Positions 11,813-22,900 of a stretch of DNA of 64,000 nt are shown here, in pieces. Below the pieces are notes generated by a model that searched no databases, was not told the DNA's origin, and saw nothing but the letters and a program-made list of their open reading frames with translations. A program made the position numbers and the translations under genes. Origin of the DNA: Platynereis dumerilii (Eukaryota; Annelida; Polychaeta; Phyllodocida; Nereididae); the NCBI GenBank assembly GCA_026936325.1, contig JAPTHN010000011.1:40024629-40088628 (forward strand), given 5' to 3'. Within the stretch, counting starts at the first letter, position 1. Each line of letters begins with the position of its first letter.

Positions 11813-13850
11813 TATGAAGATTAATCAATTTATGCAGACAATTGTCAAACGGTGCAAAGAAGATTCCTTAGAATGCCTTTCCATTACCAATCTTGAAATA
11901 ATGTGGAAATTCAGAAAAAGTAAAAAAAAATTAAAAAAAGGTAACATTAATGTGGTTTAAGAAGCAGCTTATTATTAAAATTCTATTAATGTAATATATC
12001 ATGCTGAACTGGCAAAATGTTCTGACATGTCGATTTAAACTGACAAATTTGAGTGACAGTTATTGTATAAATGCTGGTTGGCAAATAGTTATGATAATAC
12101 TAATCTTCCCTCAAAAGGTATAAGTAGTTGCCCTTCCACAACCTGTTTCAGGATAACATTCAAAGGAAGTAATTTAGAAAAGATGAATAAATTAGGTGCA
12201 AAAAGGCAGAACACATTGAATAATGTGAATATACATCATCCAAGCATCTGAACATAAAGATGATACTAAGTGAGGACCAGGAGTTTCAATAATTGATAGG
12301 CATGTCAAAATTGTGCTGCTCATTCCCAATGAAAAGAAAATACAAGATGGCAGTAATAATCCATGATCAAAAATCCCCGATCACAAATCTTGTGCAATTC
12401 TTTCTGCAGCTGCTGGAACGGTGTCATGTTCTGGCTGGCTGGGCATTATCAATCACGCAAGAGGGAGCCACCCTCTTTTCCTTTTTTGCAATATTTCAAA
12501 GACGATCAGGTCGCCTAATTTGTTTCTTGGCCAAATGGACCTACCGCTCAGCCCGACGGGGTATTAACGACTAGTCACCCTTTTAAAGAAACAACGAAGG
12601 TAAGTGGCTATCAGCTCAGGTATAGCTATTTTTGATATCCTGAGCTGATTCATTAATTAATATTCCTGTGCAATTAAACAAATCAAGAATCTGTGACAAA
12701 TGTTATTATATAGTTATCATTTACTTATCAATCATGATTAATGGCTAATGTCAGCTGAAGTGGCATCTCACACATTGATATAACTGGAACAGAAGATCAT
12801 GTAGTAAACATACAACAATTGGGAAGCTCAACACTCAGTCAACAGTTTACTTAATCGGTGTAAAACACACTACAAACTGAAATGAATTTGGAACAGAAAT
12901 AGTCCAAGGCACAATCATCCACTTACACACAATTTGTTGAGCGATTCCCTCCAACGCGATTCATTGTCTCAAGTCCATTTTACCAAATCTTAAATCCAGC
13001 TTATCTCAGTTTTACAGGATGGCCAGAGCACTTTTCCTCAGATGTAAAAGTTTTGGCTTTCAAATTGAAAATAGCCGTAAGCTTCATTTGAAAGTGAAGT
13101 CTGTTAATTTTTCCGAATTGTCAGTTGTGCTGCCAATCCAGATGACAGGCCTTTCTGTAGAGACGTATGGGAATTTTCAACTGGAAGCTTAGTCCCAACA
13201 CCTAATCATTTCATTTCCATGGCTCTTCTTTATCAAGCGGCAAAAAACTACTTTTCACAAGAGAAACTTTCCTGTCACACAAAGAGGGGCTTACTGTCTG
13301 TGCATGGGGATTACTGTGATGACTTGGTGCCTCCTCCACAACATCCACTTGACAGTCTCTCCATCTTCCAGAGGTGAACTAAGTCATTCTTACAATGGAT
13401 ATGTGCTGCAACAGTAATCTTTTGTTATGATATAACTCAAACTAGTTTTTGAAAAAAGTTTTTGGTAAAAAATATTTTGCTGTGTGTCTGTGTGGTTTAA
13501 CCCCATAATAGCTGCTGGTGGAATTCATACTCGGTCTCATAATTCATAAATGGCAGATATATACAGTAATACACAAAACTATTTTGCAGAAGCAGATTTA
13601 ATAATTGAATTTTTTTTTTTTTAATTAGATGACAACATTTTTTATAGACAACATACATGTAAAAGGTGCCAAACAATGGGCCAACATTTATATGCATCAT
13701 TCCAAAAAACCCATCAGTAGTCTACTAAGCTCATCAGACATGAACAATTGGATTTATATTCTGCTCACAATCCATCGAGAGTTACAAAGCATAATTCCAT
13801 ATGTGTGACAGGTGAGTCTTTTAATCACACTGTTCAATACACCATATGAA
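11813..13850 (+). repeat. Array A unit 6 (near-identical to unit 5)
   Basis: This is the sister copy of unit 5, offset by about 2,035 bp. It carries all six blocks. Its V spacer before unit 7 differs more (the poly-T run near 13,610 is longer and a few words are lost), so the right-hand end looks like unit 7 sequence, which places the exchange point within the spacer. Confidence 0.9.
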
Positions 13851-14660
13851 GATTAATCAATTTACACAGACTAAATTGTCTGATTTATGCAGACAATTTG
13901 TCAAATGGTGCAAAGAAGATTCCTTAGAATGCCTTTCCATTGCCAATCTTGAAATATTGTGGAAATTCAGAAAAAGTAAAAAAAGGTAACATTAATGTGG
14001 TTTAAGAAGGGTTTTCCAAGCAAGCCCCTTCAACCAATAATATGAAGCCAAAGAGTGAAAGAAAGCAGCTGAAAATTCTATTAGTGCAATATCTCATGCT
14101 GAGCTGGCAACCTATTCTGACATGTCGATTTAAACTGACAAATTTGAGTGACAATTATTGTATGAATGCTGGTTGGCAAATAGTTATGATAATACTAATC
14201 TTCCCTCAAAAGGTATAAGTTGATGCCCTTCCACAACCTGTTTCAGGATAACATTCAAAGGAAGTAATTTAGGAAAGATGAATCAGGTAAAAAGGCTGTA
14301 CACATTGAATAACGTTAAGATGCATCATCAAAGAATCTGAACATAAGGATGATACGAAGTGAGGACCAGGAGTTTCAATAAGTGATAGGCATGTCAAAAT
14401 TGTGTAGCTTATTCCGAATGAAAAGAAAGGATACGACGGCAGCAATGATCCATGATCAAAAATCCCCGATCACAAATCCTGCACAGTTCTTTCTTGCAAT
14501 GGCTGGGATGGTGTCATGTTCTGGCTGGCTGGGCTTTATCAATCACGCAAGAGGGAGCCACCCTCTTTTCCTTTTTTGCAATATTTCACAGACGAACAGG
14601 TCGCCTAATTTGTTTCTTGGCCAAATGGACCTGCAGCTCAGCCCAACGGGGGATTAACGT
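13851..14660 (+). repeat. Array A unit 7, right edge of the array
   Basis: X (13,865-14,120) and Z (14,390-14,650) are present; array sequence stops abruptly after CAACGGGGGATTAA. From there the DNA becomes single copy (GC-richer, with TTTAATCAGCCAGC and a pyrimidine run near 14,695). The X block has the only perfect inverted pair AAATTGTCTG / CAGACAATTT (13,873-13,882 and 13,890-13,899). Confidence 0.85.
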
Positions 14661-15958
14661 GTAGCCGCCCATTTAATCAGCCAGCTTCTCCGCCGTGCTA
14701 GCTCCCTCCCTCTCCTTTCAAAGAAGATCCTAGCAGCTAGCTGTACATGGGCAGAGATAGAGCTACTGATTTCAAGTTGCTAGCTGTTTCTAAGAAGGGG
14801 AATAGACTGTATACACAGACGATAGTGTAATGCTACTGCTTTCATTGTACACAATTTAGTTATACTGATCTATTGTAAATTGATGCAAAGTCAATATGAC
14901 TCTATAAGGAATCATGGAGTGGTCATTCTGGCAACCAATCTCTGTAACCCTCTATCTAATCTACAATGATACGTTATAATATAATATGATTTATTTAGTG
15001 CCATTGCTGATAAATCTGCTAACCAGCGCTTACCATATACTGAACGACATTCGAAAACCTATGCACGGCCAGAGCAAGGTGCATTCAGGGCTGATAATTA
15101 TTTTAACCAATGCGCTATGAAGAAGTAATTTCTGTCTATCTATCCATTTATTCTATATGTCAGCCTATTTGTTTATCTTTCGTTTTTCTATTTGTTAATC
15201 TGTCTATCTGCAAGCAATCGTGCACCAAACATGTGCCAAAATATGTGCCATGCCTGGTTGAGTTACATATTTCACGTATCGCGCCTGATTAGACACCAGT
15301 GATTGCAGGATTAGACACACAGTCGCTTTAGTATGAACATAAATATGTAATGGTTGAGCAGAAACGTTGGCCTTGGGCAATTACTGTGTGTAAAGGTCAC
15401 ATCACTTGGACGTATACAATCGGATTATGTGCACAACTGATATATGGGCAGCCCCAGCAATGCCTCAGCAGAGCTGTTCTAAGCTGTGGTGGATTGGGGG
15501 AATTCATCAGAGAAGCCTGACAGACATTCTCAGTACAATAAATGCATTTAATCACCCTGTGGCTGCAGTGTGGCAGGGCCCTATACACAAGCAAGACCTT
15601 AGCTTTTTATGTAATGTTACAAAACAGACGTCTGCACAGGCATCAATTATGTATGCTCATCCACAGTCGTTCACACGTTGTCTGCGATTCACAAGTGTGA
15701 CAAACTCTTGAGTCACAAATGGCTTCCTATCCCCCACAGATCGATACAGAAAATAAACGACCCTCACTGATTGTGTATGCATCTGTGAGAGAGACATACA
15801 CCCTCTGGCAAAAACAATGTGCAATGAGCTGACGCAGTTACACTATGTGGTGACAGCAGTTTTTCTTTTTTTGTTTTCTAGGCACTTTACCAATACTTGG
15901 ACTGAAGTTGGGCAGTTTCTGGTTTTAACAAGAAATTAGCTCGACTGTTAAAAGATTC
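14661..15958. other. Single-copy stretch between array A and the candidate gene
   Basis: No gene could be supported. The first 100 bases are GC-richer with a pyrimidine run. A CTAT/CTGT-rich patch lies at 15,130-15,215. The longest open frame (101 codons, 15,406-15,711, plus) has no recognisable domain and an opposing frame over the same bases, so I do not call it. Confidence 0.4.
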
Positions 15959-15964
15959 TAACTT

Positions 15965-16112
15965 CCAGATACATAGATTGATAGATAGATTCATAGATAG
16001 ATCGATAGATAGATTGATAGATAGAACGATATAATAGATCAATAGAATAGATCGATAGATAGATTGATAGTTAGATCATCGATAGATCGATAGATAGATT
16101 GATATATTGACA
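15965..16112. repeat. (GATA)n microsatellite, imperfect
   Basis: GATA, GATT and GATC tetramers run for about 150 bp with interruptions. It abuts the 3' end of the SINE-C copy that follows in the minus orientation, so it may have grown from that element's simple-sequence tail. Confidence 0.9.
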
Positions 16113-16127
16113 GATAGTAGGCTAAGT

Positions 16128-16350
16128 GCCACGTTCCAAATCAGTTCCGGGGTCTACTGTAGAGAAGGGAGAGATCGCAGTAGTACACATTTACCCCAAG
16201 TAAGGGATCTTTTACTTACCAGGCAAAGACACTGATACAAGGGGCCACCAATTTATCGGCTTATCTGAAAGACATCCAGCAGGAAGTTTGTTCTCGGAAC
16301 TTTGGGATTGAACCGATGCAGGCAAAGACCTTCAGTGGAGCAGGCCTGAA
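16128..16350 (-). repeat. Dispersed SINE-like repeat (SINE-C), copy 1
   Basis: Read on the minus strand it matches the plus-strand repeat at about 30,313-30,560: GAAGGTCTTTGCCTGCAT, GCTGGATGTC, then CCTTGTATCAGTGTCT and GTAAATGTGTA in the same order. The GGTTCAATCCC word near the head resembles a pol III B box. The length, the B-box-like word and the simple-sequence tail suggest a SINE with a conserved central domain; I did not assign a named superfamily. Confidence 0.7.
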
Positions 16351-16859
16351 GGTACTACCATCATAAATGGACAATGAATTACTATTACTTTAATATGAGA
16401 AGATGGAATGTCACATAAGAGGAAAATCCTGTTATCAATTTGAGATATTCGGTTAAAAAAATGTTGTATATACCATAGTCGTGATCATGAAAAATATAGA
16501 AGCTACATGTAGACCTGCATTGTATACTCCATTCTTAATTTCACGTGTCACGTGGGGAAGCCCTGAGATATTGTGGCTGCAATATATCATGTGGCTGAAT
16601 GGCATGGCTTAATTATGTGGCTTAATTGTATGGCTTAGGTGTACCAAGGTAGGGCATGGGCTCAAAGGACAGAGCAGCCTGTCAAGAGAGCTAACAACTG
16701 ACAGCTAACTGGGCTAATAATAGCAACATACAGGCAGATAATGGGGAGTGATATCTGGGCTGGTCAGCACTGCCTAAGCACCAAATGCTGGCCAGTGATA
16801 ACAGTGTTAGCCTATGGGGATTGTTAAGGTCGCTAGCAAAGAGCATTGTGGAGTAGTCA
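16351..16859. promoter_or_regulatory. Possible promoter region upstream of the candidate gene
   Basis: About 500 bp of AT-rich DNA precedes the GC-richer candidate first exon. There is repeated ATGTGGCTTAATT-like sequence at 16,588-16,640 and a TTGTATATACC at about 16,465 that could be read as a TATA-like word. I cannot place a transcription start. The call rests on position only. Confidence 0.2.
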
Positions 16860-17375
16860 GCGGCTTTTGCTGCCTCTGACTGTTTCTGGCCACCTCAGGC
16901 TGCTCTTTCCTGCTCTCTGTTACTCTCTGTTGCTCTCTCTGTTGCTCTTTGCTGCTCAGTCCAAAGCAGTTTGGTGATCATCAGCCTGGACTGGGACCTA
17001 AAGCAGCAGCATTGCCTGCTGACTGCAGAAGGCAGAGAGATGCAGCAGGCAGCATCAGCAGTCGATACGTGGCTGCCAAGCCTCCCCATCATCTAACCAT
17101 CAGAGCTGCTGCGCTCAAGCCAGAACAGCCAGAGGTCTGGCAGCGTCCGGACAGTCAACTCCCCACTGTTCTGTTCTGTGTCGCTCGGTGGTGCACTGCT
17201 CGGGCTACCAGCGATTCTCCACCGCATTGGCAAAGTCTTTGGAAGGAGCAAACAGAAACACTATCAGCACACAGGACAGCATGTGTCAACACACAAAGGA
17301 TGTCGCTTTACACACTTTGGATAACTTGGATTCTCTGGATCGAGCAACAGTGACAAATATCCAGAACAATACCGA
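16860..17375 (+). other. Candidate 5' UTR exon
   Basis: This GC-richer stretch ends with a consensus splice donor (CCGA followed by GTAAGT, exon end 17,375). A plausible acceptor follows at 18,005, which would give a 630 bp intron. Every plus frame closes before the donor, so if transcribed it is untranslated. The left edge is a guess, placed where composition shifts; CTCTSTTGCTCT runs lie at its start. The exon is supported by splice signals and composition only. Confidence 0.35.
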
Positions 17376-18005
17376 GTAAGTCTACAACATCTCCCGTCTA
17401 TTCTTGTTGGACACTCCCTGCTGACACAAAGACATAGCCTTTTGTTTGCCAACTCGAATGGCAAGTAACAGCGCTTTGATAATGGAAATCGCTGCCTCCT
17501 AGATACATACACCTTTGCCACCTGCAGTTCTGCCTAGATGTTCTTTGTGTTGGCATTCTGGGGCTCCATTCAAACTCTTTCTCTACCTTTCTTGTGAAGA
17601 GACCTTTAAAAGAGAGCCTCAAGCATCTGATGCAGCCTTGTGCACTTTACTGGGTCTGGTTTTCCCTTTGTAGCTGAAACTTGCAAACTGGCAAACAGTA
17701 ACATACCTTTCAGGATGCTACCAACCTGTGGGCCAAGCTGAAGCCGCTGCCGCAGTGCGCAGTTTATCATATGTCAGCTTACCTGGGATAAAAACACAAG
17801 CATCAAAGGATCCATAGGATATACGGCATCGCATGGGGAGGGATTGGATTCCCAAAGCGTCCGCAAAAGTGCTTATCAAAGGTTGTGTCAGGTGGCGTGC
17901 TTATAGGTTTATAAAGACAGTCTTAGGTGCATCAGAGATGACAAAGGAGGCTTGATGTCATGAACAATGCTGCCACTTTAACACGCAACCTCTCCATATC
18001 CACAG

Positions 18006-19128
18006 ACAAGGATCTTGCATGCCCAGTCACCGCCAATCGGCGTCAGTGGCAGCAGTTCGCAGGTGATGGGGAGACAGGCTGAGATGGGTAAGCAGCTTCA
18101 GAAGCAGTATCATCACCAGCATCGTAACAAGGGCGGAAGCTCAGTCAAAGAGGCCCACCTTGCAAGGAGTGCGGTGGACTCGAGCTGCTGCGTCGTGACA
18201 GGAGCAGAGGTATCCGTCAAAAGTGACATGTGTCCTTGGACCGGGGTTAAGGCAGGTGATGAATGGGACATGAGTCAAGAGGCAGGATATTCGAGCCTCA
18301 CATTTCAGCAGATAACTCAGATGGCCGGCGCCAAGCCTCTCCTCGTTGCCATGAAGGACACTTCACAGACTTGTGATCACTCGACCCTCCATCCTGCTTC
18401 ACCCCGTCGACTGTGCATTGGTCATTTGAAGGGCCACCGCTCGCTACCTCAGAGACCTGGGGAATTGCACCCTTCCTGTGGAATTGATTGCAATACAGGG
18501 ATATCAGACTGCTCGCTTGGTGCATGCATGACGGATGATACCAGTCCAGCCTTTATGTGTCCAGAGGGAGGCGGGCAGCAGCCAAGGGATGTATGGGATG
18601 CGGACGGAGCAAATCACACAATGCCATTCTGTAGGGACATCATCTGTAAAAGTGGGGGCAGGGCAAAAGCACAAACAGATGATGCGGAAGGATCGCTTTT
18701 GAGAGACGATGTTACTCAGCGGCATAACAAAAAACACGTTCTAACAACAAAAATATCAACAACAAAGAAAAGAAGGCCTGGACTTGGGCTTGAGCCTTCT
18801 TGTAGCAGAGGGTTGGAATACAGTAAGACAAATGACTGTGTTGTGCCTGCTGGGGCTGATGTTAGGCTTGATTGTAGTAACCATAGGAACGTGTCCATGT
18901 CACGCTTATCCAGATGTGATAAAAGCTGCTCCCCTGCTCCTCCCAGCATCAGCAGTCAAAGCATCTCAAGTAATAGCATCAGCAGCAGCAGCAGCATTAG
19001 CAGCAAGAGAGGCAGGACCTCTGTGCCATGGAGGTGTGCAATTACAGGACTACCCATTACCGTGGTGCAAATGCTTCGCTTGCTGGTTCTCCTCATGACC
19101 GTACACACCGGCAGCTTAGCTGTGCAAG
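18006..19128 (+). CDS. Candidate coding exon of a membrane or secreted protein (N-terminal part, unrecognised)
   Basis: The frame is open from before 18,015 to 19,128, and reads through to a stop at 19,160 if not spliced. The first in-frame ATG (18,066) has G at -3 and G at +4, and a second good one is at 18,084. That gives 354 codons plus one base to the donor, far longer than expected by chance at about 50% GC. The protein is polar, rich in Ser, Cys, His and Gly, with a Ser/Ile low-complexity stretch (CAG/AGC/ATC repeats, about 18,935-19,005), and ends in the hydrophobic stretch MLRLLVLLMTVHTGSLAVQ. The acceptor CTCTCCATATCCACAG ends at 18,005 and the donor is CAAG/GTGAGT. I recognise no domain. 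It could be a true long N-terminus before a signal anchor, or a long 5' UTR that happens to be open. Confidence 0.45.
19071..19128 (+). CDS. Candidate signal-peptide coding end of exon, phase 1 donor
   Basis: From the ATG at 19,071 the exon encodes 19 residues, MLRLLVLLMTVHTGSLAVQ, plus one base, then a consensus GTGAGT donor. A positive residue followed by Leu-rich hydrophobic residues and small residues toward the end (TGSLA) fits a signal peptide. A phase 1 intron straight after a signal peptide is the usual arrangement in secreted and cell-surface proteins with modular extracellular domains. The ATG context is weak (C at -3), and upstream in-frame ATGs are better, so use of this start is unsure. 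The next exon was not found in this window. Confidence 0.45.
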
Positions 19129-20189
19129 GTGAGTCTCTCCCTCTCTCGTTTTACAGCTAAACATTTGCACTTGACATGCGACCAAAAGGTCACTTACAAC
19201 ACTTAAACAAGACTACAATTCACTTTCTCACTCTCTTAATAGCCAGAAACTGAGACCTCCAGAAGCCCTCTAAACCCAAGGTTCGAGTTGGTATTTAACT
19301 GTATCTCCGCTATATTACGGATCGCGTTAAAATGATTGAATATAATTACAGGCGTATGTATATCAGCGATCAACTTAAGTTTCTTTTTTACAAGTATTTT
19401 TTGATGAATTTATAGAGATATAAGTTTCAAACTTTTATATGCAGTTGAAAATATATGACGCAGTTCCTGTAGAAATCATAAAAAGAAAGCAAATGACTTT
19501 CCACTGTAGTCTGAGAATGTAATCTGCTGAATATTTCTTTTGCAATCACATCTCACAATAAGTTTTATCATGGACAACTATCCATGATTAAAAAAGTTTA
19601 TTGTTGCCAAGACTGATATGAATGTCACAAAGTAATAACACAATGGGTTTTGTCAGCAAGTATTCATGTTTCAAAGGACTGAAAAGCTTCACATTGAGCC
19701 AAAGTTTTGGGTGTAATATTCATAATATTGAGGTCTCATCCAAAATGTCATATGAGCATTTTAGCCTAGTTTGTAGCTTTTGAGTGTCACAATGGGGCCT
19801 AGAATTAAGTCACTGGGTTAATTGGGATGGTTGACATTGGTTGTAAGTTGTGTTGCCATGATACATAATTGGTTCATATTTCAATCATACAGCTAAGCTG
19901 ATGACAGAAATATTCATAATAATATGAAAATGCAACTCTCTCACACTCTCACTCTCTATATTCATATTCGTGCAATTCTGCATGTATGCCATCTATCAGA
20001 TAATTACTGACATGGATATCTGGCACTTGAGAATGCCTGCATACAATGCATTTGTCTCATAGGAGATATTGCTTTCTAACGCAATAAGGTGTAAGCAGGG
20101 GAGGCATCTTTTGGCCATATATATTAGTGGGCTGGGTCGTCCCCAGAGATGGAGTGCAGGCTGCAGGTAATTTAGTTGATTAGTAAGAG
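19129..20189. other. Start of putative first intron, no gene seen
   Basis: AT-rich DNA follows the donor at 19,129. A GTTGCC word at 19,852 followed by ATG is a half match to an RFX X-box. Nothing else could be supported. Confidence 0.35.
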
Positions 20190-22900
20190 ATGGAGGAGTG
20201 GATCAGTGGGGGCCTTAAGGCAGCAGTTCTTGACATAAGCTCAGAGTATGAGAGAGAAATGGGAGGCTATTTGTGGAAGAAGCCTGGCAAGTTGCTCTCA
20301 GATGCACAGAGAACAGCTCAGAAACGTTGCTCACTAATGCTCAGAGATACAGAGGGATGTTGTACATCTGTAAGAGGACCACTAATCATGCCCAGACATG
20401 AAGTATGCCATGTCTACCAGGTTAAGTGGCAGGGAAACCAAGGAGCAATTAGGACCTTTGTAAAACACATCGATCAAGAGGACATCCCAGGGTCAGCCCA
20501 ATCCACTCCCTTCCTCAGCTGTCCTCGCTTCACTCCATCCATCAAGCAACCTTCCCCAAAAGACTTTTTGTTTGTCTCTCTCCAAATGACTTTTGTTTCA
20601 GGCCTCCCTCCCTTGCCCTCTTTCCCCATAATGAGTTGCTTCTGGTAAAAGGAAAAAGAGAAAGAAAAACAATTCGTCACATTTATGCCATCCCATGAAG
20701 AATGGGTTTAGACCTCGTTCCTTATTGATTTTAGCTTCTTAAGTAAAAGACCTTTCCCTGTTCTTACTTGTGCTAATCAACAAGACTTCATGTTTGCCAA
20801 TCCGCAGAGGGAGACGCTTTGTTGCAATTTGCTGGAAAGATACTTGCTCAGAGTTTGTGTGTTCTCCAGAATGAAATACCCTGAAGATGTTGCAGTGATT
20901 TATTGCATCGGTATACTGCAAGTCAGTGCAAGACTTGGCGATAATTTTATCGCGTATTTTCGGGAAGCTTCTCGGTGATAAATGTTTTTTCGCTAAGTCC
21001 CTGAATCTTCTGCTGTCTATTTGGGAAGATAAACAACCTACCCGTTGTAGGTATTTCCTTAAAAGTGTATCTGGTTTCTTTGAAATGAGCATATTCTTCG
21101 TACATGTAAACCGAGGAAGAGGAAGTGGAGGATTGTGTGGATTTGTAAGGACTTCCTAGGCAGGTGGTTCCTGGTGTGAAGCAGTCAACACATTTCCATG
21201 CAATTACTTACACCAAAGACAACATCTACAAGTCTGTGAAGAGCAGGGTACCCTTGTAGGCAATGTGTGCGGAGTTGTTTGGAGCTAGACGTTTTTCCTA
21301 GATACAGGATGATGCATGGCTTGGGAGACTGGAACATCTAAAGCATCTGCAAATAGGTAGGGAGGGGGAGCAGGGAGGCCATGATGGAGTGTATGATAGA
21401 GCGTCGTATTTGGGCAGAACATGGAGAGGGCCATGTGGCTGGCGTGCTGGCAGATGAGCGATGATAGGGGAATTGCTGGCGGTAATTCTAGAGCGGGTCA
21501 AGTAGACAGCTGCTGGTCTGTTACTAGACCATCCCTTGATGCTGGCTTCCAGTGTCTGCATGCTTTTGTTGATGCTGCTTTTACCCTTGCCCTCCTCTGC
21601 CCTAGCACTTGTCAGCCCCACTGACGATGCCTCATTTTTGTGCTGGTCCTTTGTTCCACTCCCTTTATGGCACTCCACTCTCCCTCCACACTCTCCTTCC
21701 TCTCTTGTAGTGAGAGCAGGGCCAGCAAAGTGCAGTAAAGTGTTGTCACTCTGGCATGAAATGTCTTACAAACCCCCCGGGACTGCATGCTTTTGATCGG
21801 CCGACTAAAAAGGGAAGGGATCCATGCTAGATCACCCGAAGGCTGTAAAAGTTGTGTGTTCCACCGTTGCTCCTTGTGCTACCCTTTCAGCACAGTTGCC
21901 TGGCAGGACCCTAACGAGAGACCTGACTCGGTCTATTCTGCCTCTTTCGCTCTCTTTCTGCTGATAACAACACTCATAGAACCACTGAGGCTGACATCTC
22001 CAATATGACAACCATTCAATGGGCATAAAAAAGCCTGGTATCAGGTGAAAGCTCAAAACTTGAACTTTCTATAGACACATTGGACAGTATGGAGTTGAAT
22101 TTTCTATTGGGAACTCAAGCTATTTGTGGCATGATTATATTGTTCCGATTTGGGACAATATGACCTCTATTGATGTACCACTTTAGCAAGTTCAAATTGT
22201 GCTTTGTTGACCAAAACCCCAGAATGACCTTATCAAACCACATTGCACTACATTGTGCTAATGATGAATATGAATCTATAAAATAGTCCTTGTACAACAC
22301 AGTATATTATTATTTATGTATCATTGTTTATTTATTAAATGAGGCAAGGATAGAATAGGTTGACAGTATATTGATTTATTCGTTTGAGTCAAGTCAGTGG
22401 CTTGGAATTGCGAAGAATACAGGAAGTCATCGTCTATTGTGTCTTCCTCATCAATTTTTTATGTAACGATTTTTTACCAAGTGATTGTGATAGTGTCTTT
22501 CTAAAGAACAATGGCCTATGACAATAATGTCCATCACTATTAGTGCAGAGAAAGTAACACTTTGTGAAGCCTTATATTTCCATGCGAGATAAAAATCTCT
22601 CAACAGAGTAAACCACCCAATGTGAAAAGGTATGGATGAGGACAAAATCACGCAAGCGGGAAGAGATCTCTCCTTTTTGCACTTGGTTTTCTCTCTGTAT
22701 GAAATTACTGGAGTTTAATAAATATAGCAAAAGTCTTAGTCTTCTCTACACCACTAACAATAAGTATCATTTGTGAAACCTATAATCAATCTTACTTGTC
22801 ATGAAACTGTCTATACAAACAGCCCAAGTTCTTCAGGAAAAATAATTGGTTAAAAAGGTTGGTCAATGATATTCTTCGGTTGCAATTTGCTCGACCTGTT
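20190..22900. other. Intronic or intergenic DNA with weak open frames
   Basis: A plus frame of 152 codons (20,190-20,648, ATG in good context) and a 126-codon minus frame (21,298-21,678) lie here. Neither shows a domain and each is within what chance allows for the window size. A GC-richer patch at 21,310-21,800 has no repeat I can identify. I do not call genes here. Confidence 0.35.

Larger units (their letters stand above)
2030..14660 (+). repeat. Tandem array A: seven non-coding units of 1.7-2.04 kb
   Basis: Five ordered blocks recur head to tail. X starts near a GCAGRCAATTTGTCAAA word; Z holds CATGTTCTGGCTGGCT and ATCAATCAC; W starts with AGGTAAG and holds TTAAACAAATC; Y starts with TTATCTCAG; T holds ACACAAAGAGGGGCT. 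A spacer (V) with CTTGTTTATCACACT precedes the next X. X lies at about 2,278, 3,965, 5,970, 7,705, 9,785, 11,825 and 13,865. Units 1 and 3 lack Z, unit 2 lacks W, Y and T, and unit 7 stops after Z. Units 1-2 and 3-4 correspond as two 3.7 kb super-units. All copies share one orientation. No protein frame is kept between copies. Confidence 0.92.

Noticed and set aside
8530-12610. AAGGTAAGTG in the W blocks as repeated splice donors of tandem exons
   Set aside because: The donor-like word recurs only because the unit is duplicated. No upstream acceptor and open exon are kept in the same frame in all units.
2030-14660. Array A as ribosomal or histone gene repeats
   Set aside because: No rRNA-like or histone-like sequence is present in any unit, and units vary in block content.
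4516-14664. Open frames of 70-93 codons in the Z blocks of array A, which look like a small repeated protein family
   Set aside because: The copies are open in different frames because small length changes separate them, and peptides from equivalent DNA do not match. Real paralogous exons would keep one frame.
20190-20648. A 152-codon gene
   Set aside because: No domain, ordinary length for chance given six frames over 64 kb, and no flanking splice sites that I would trust.
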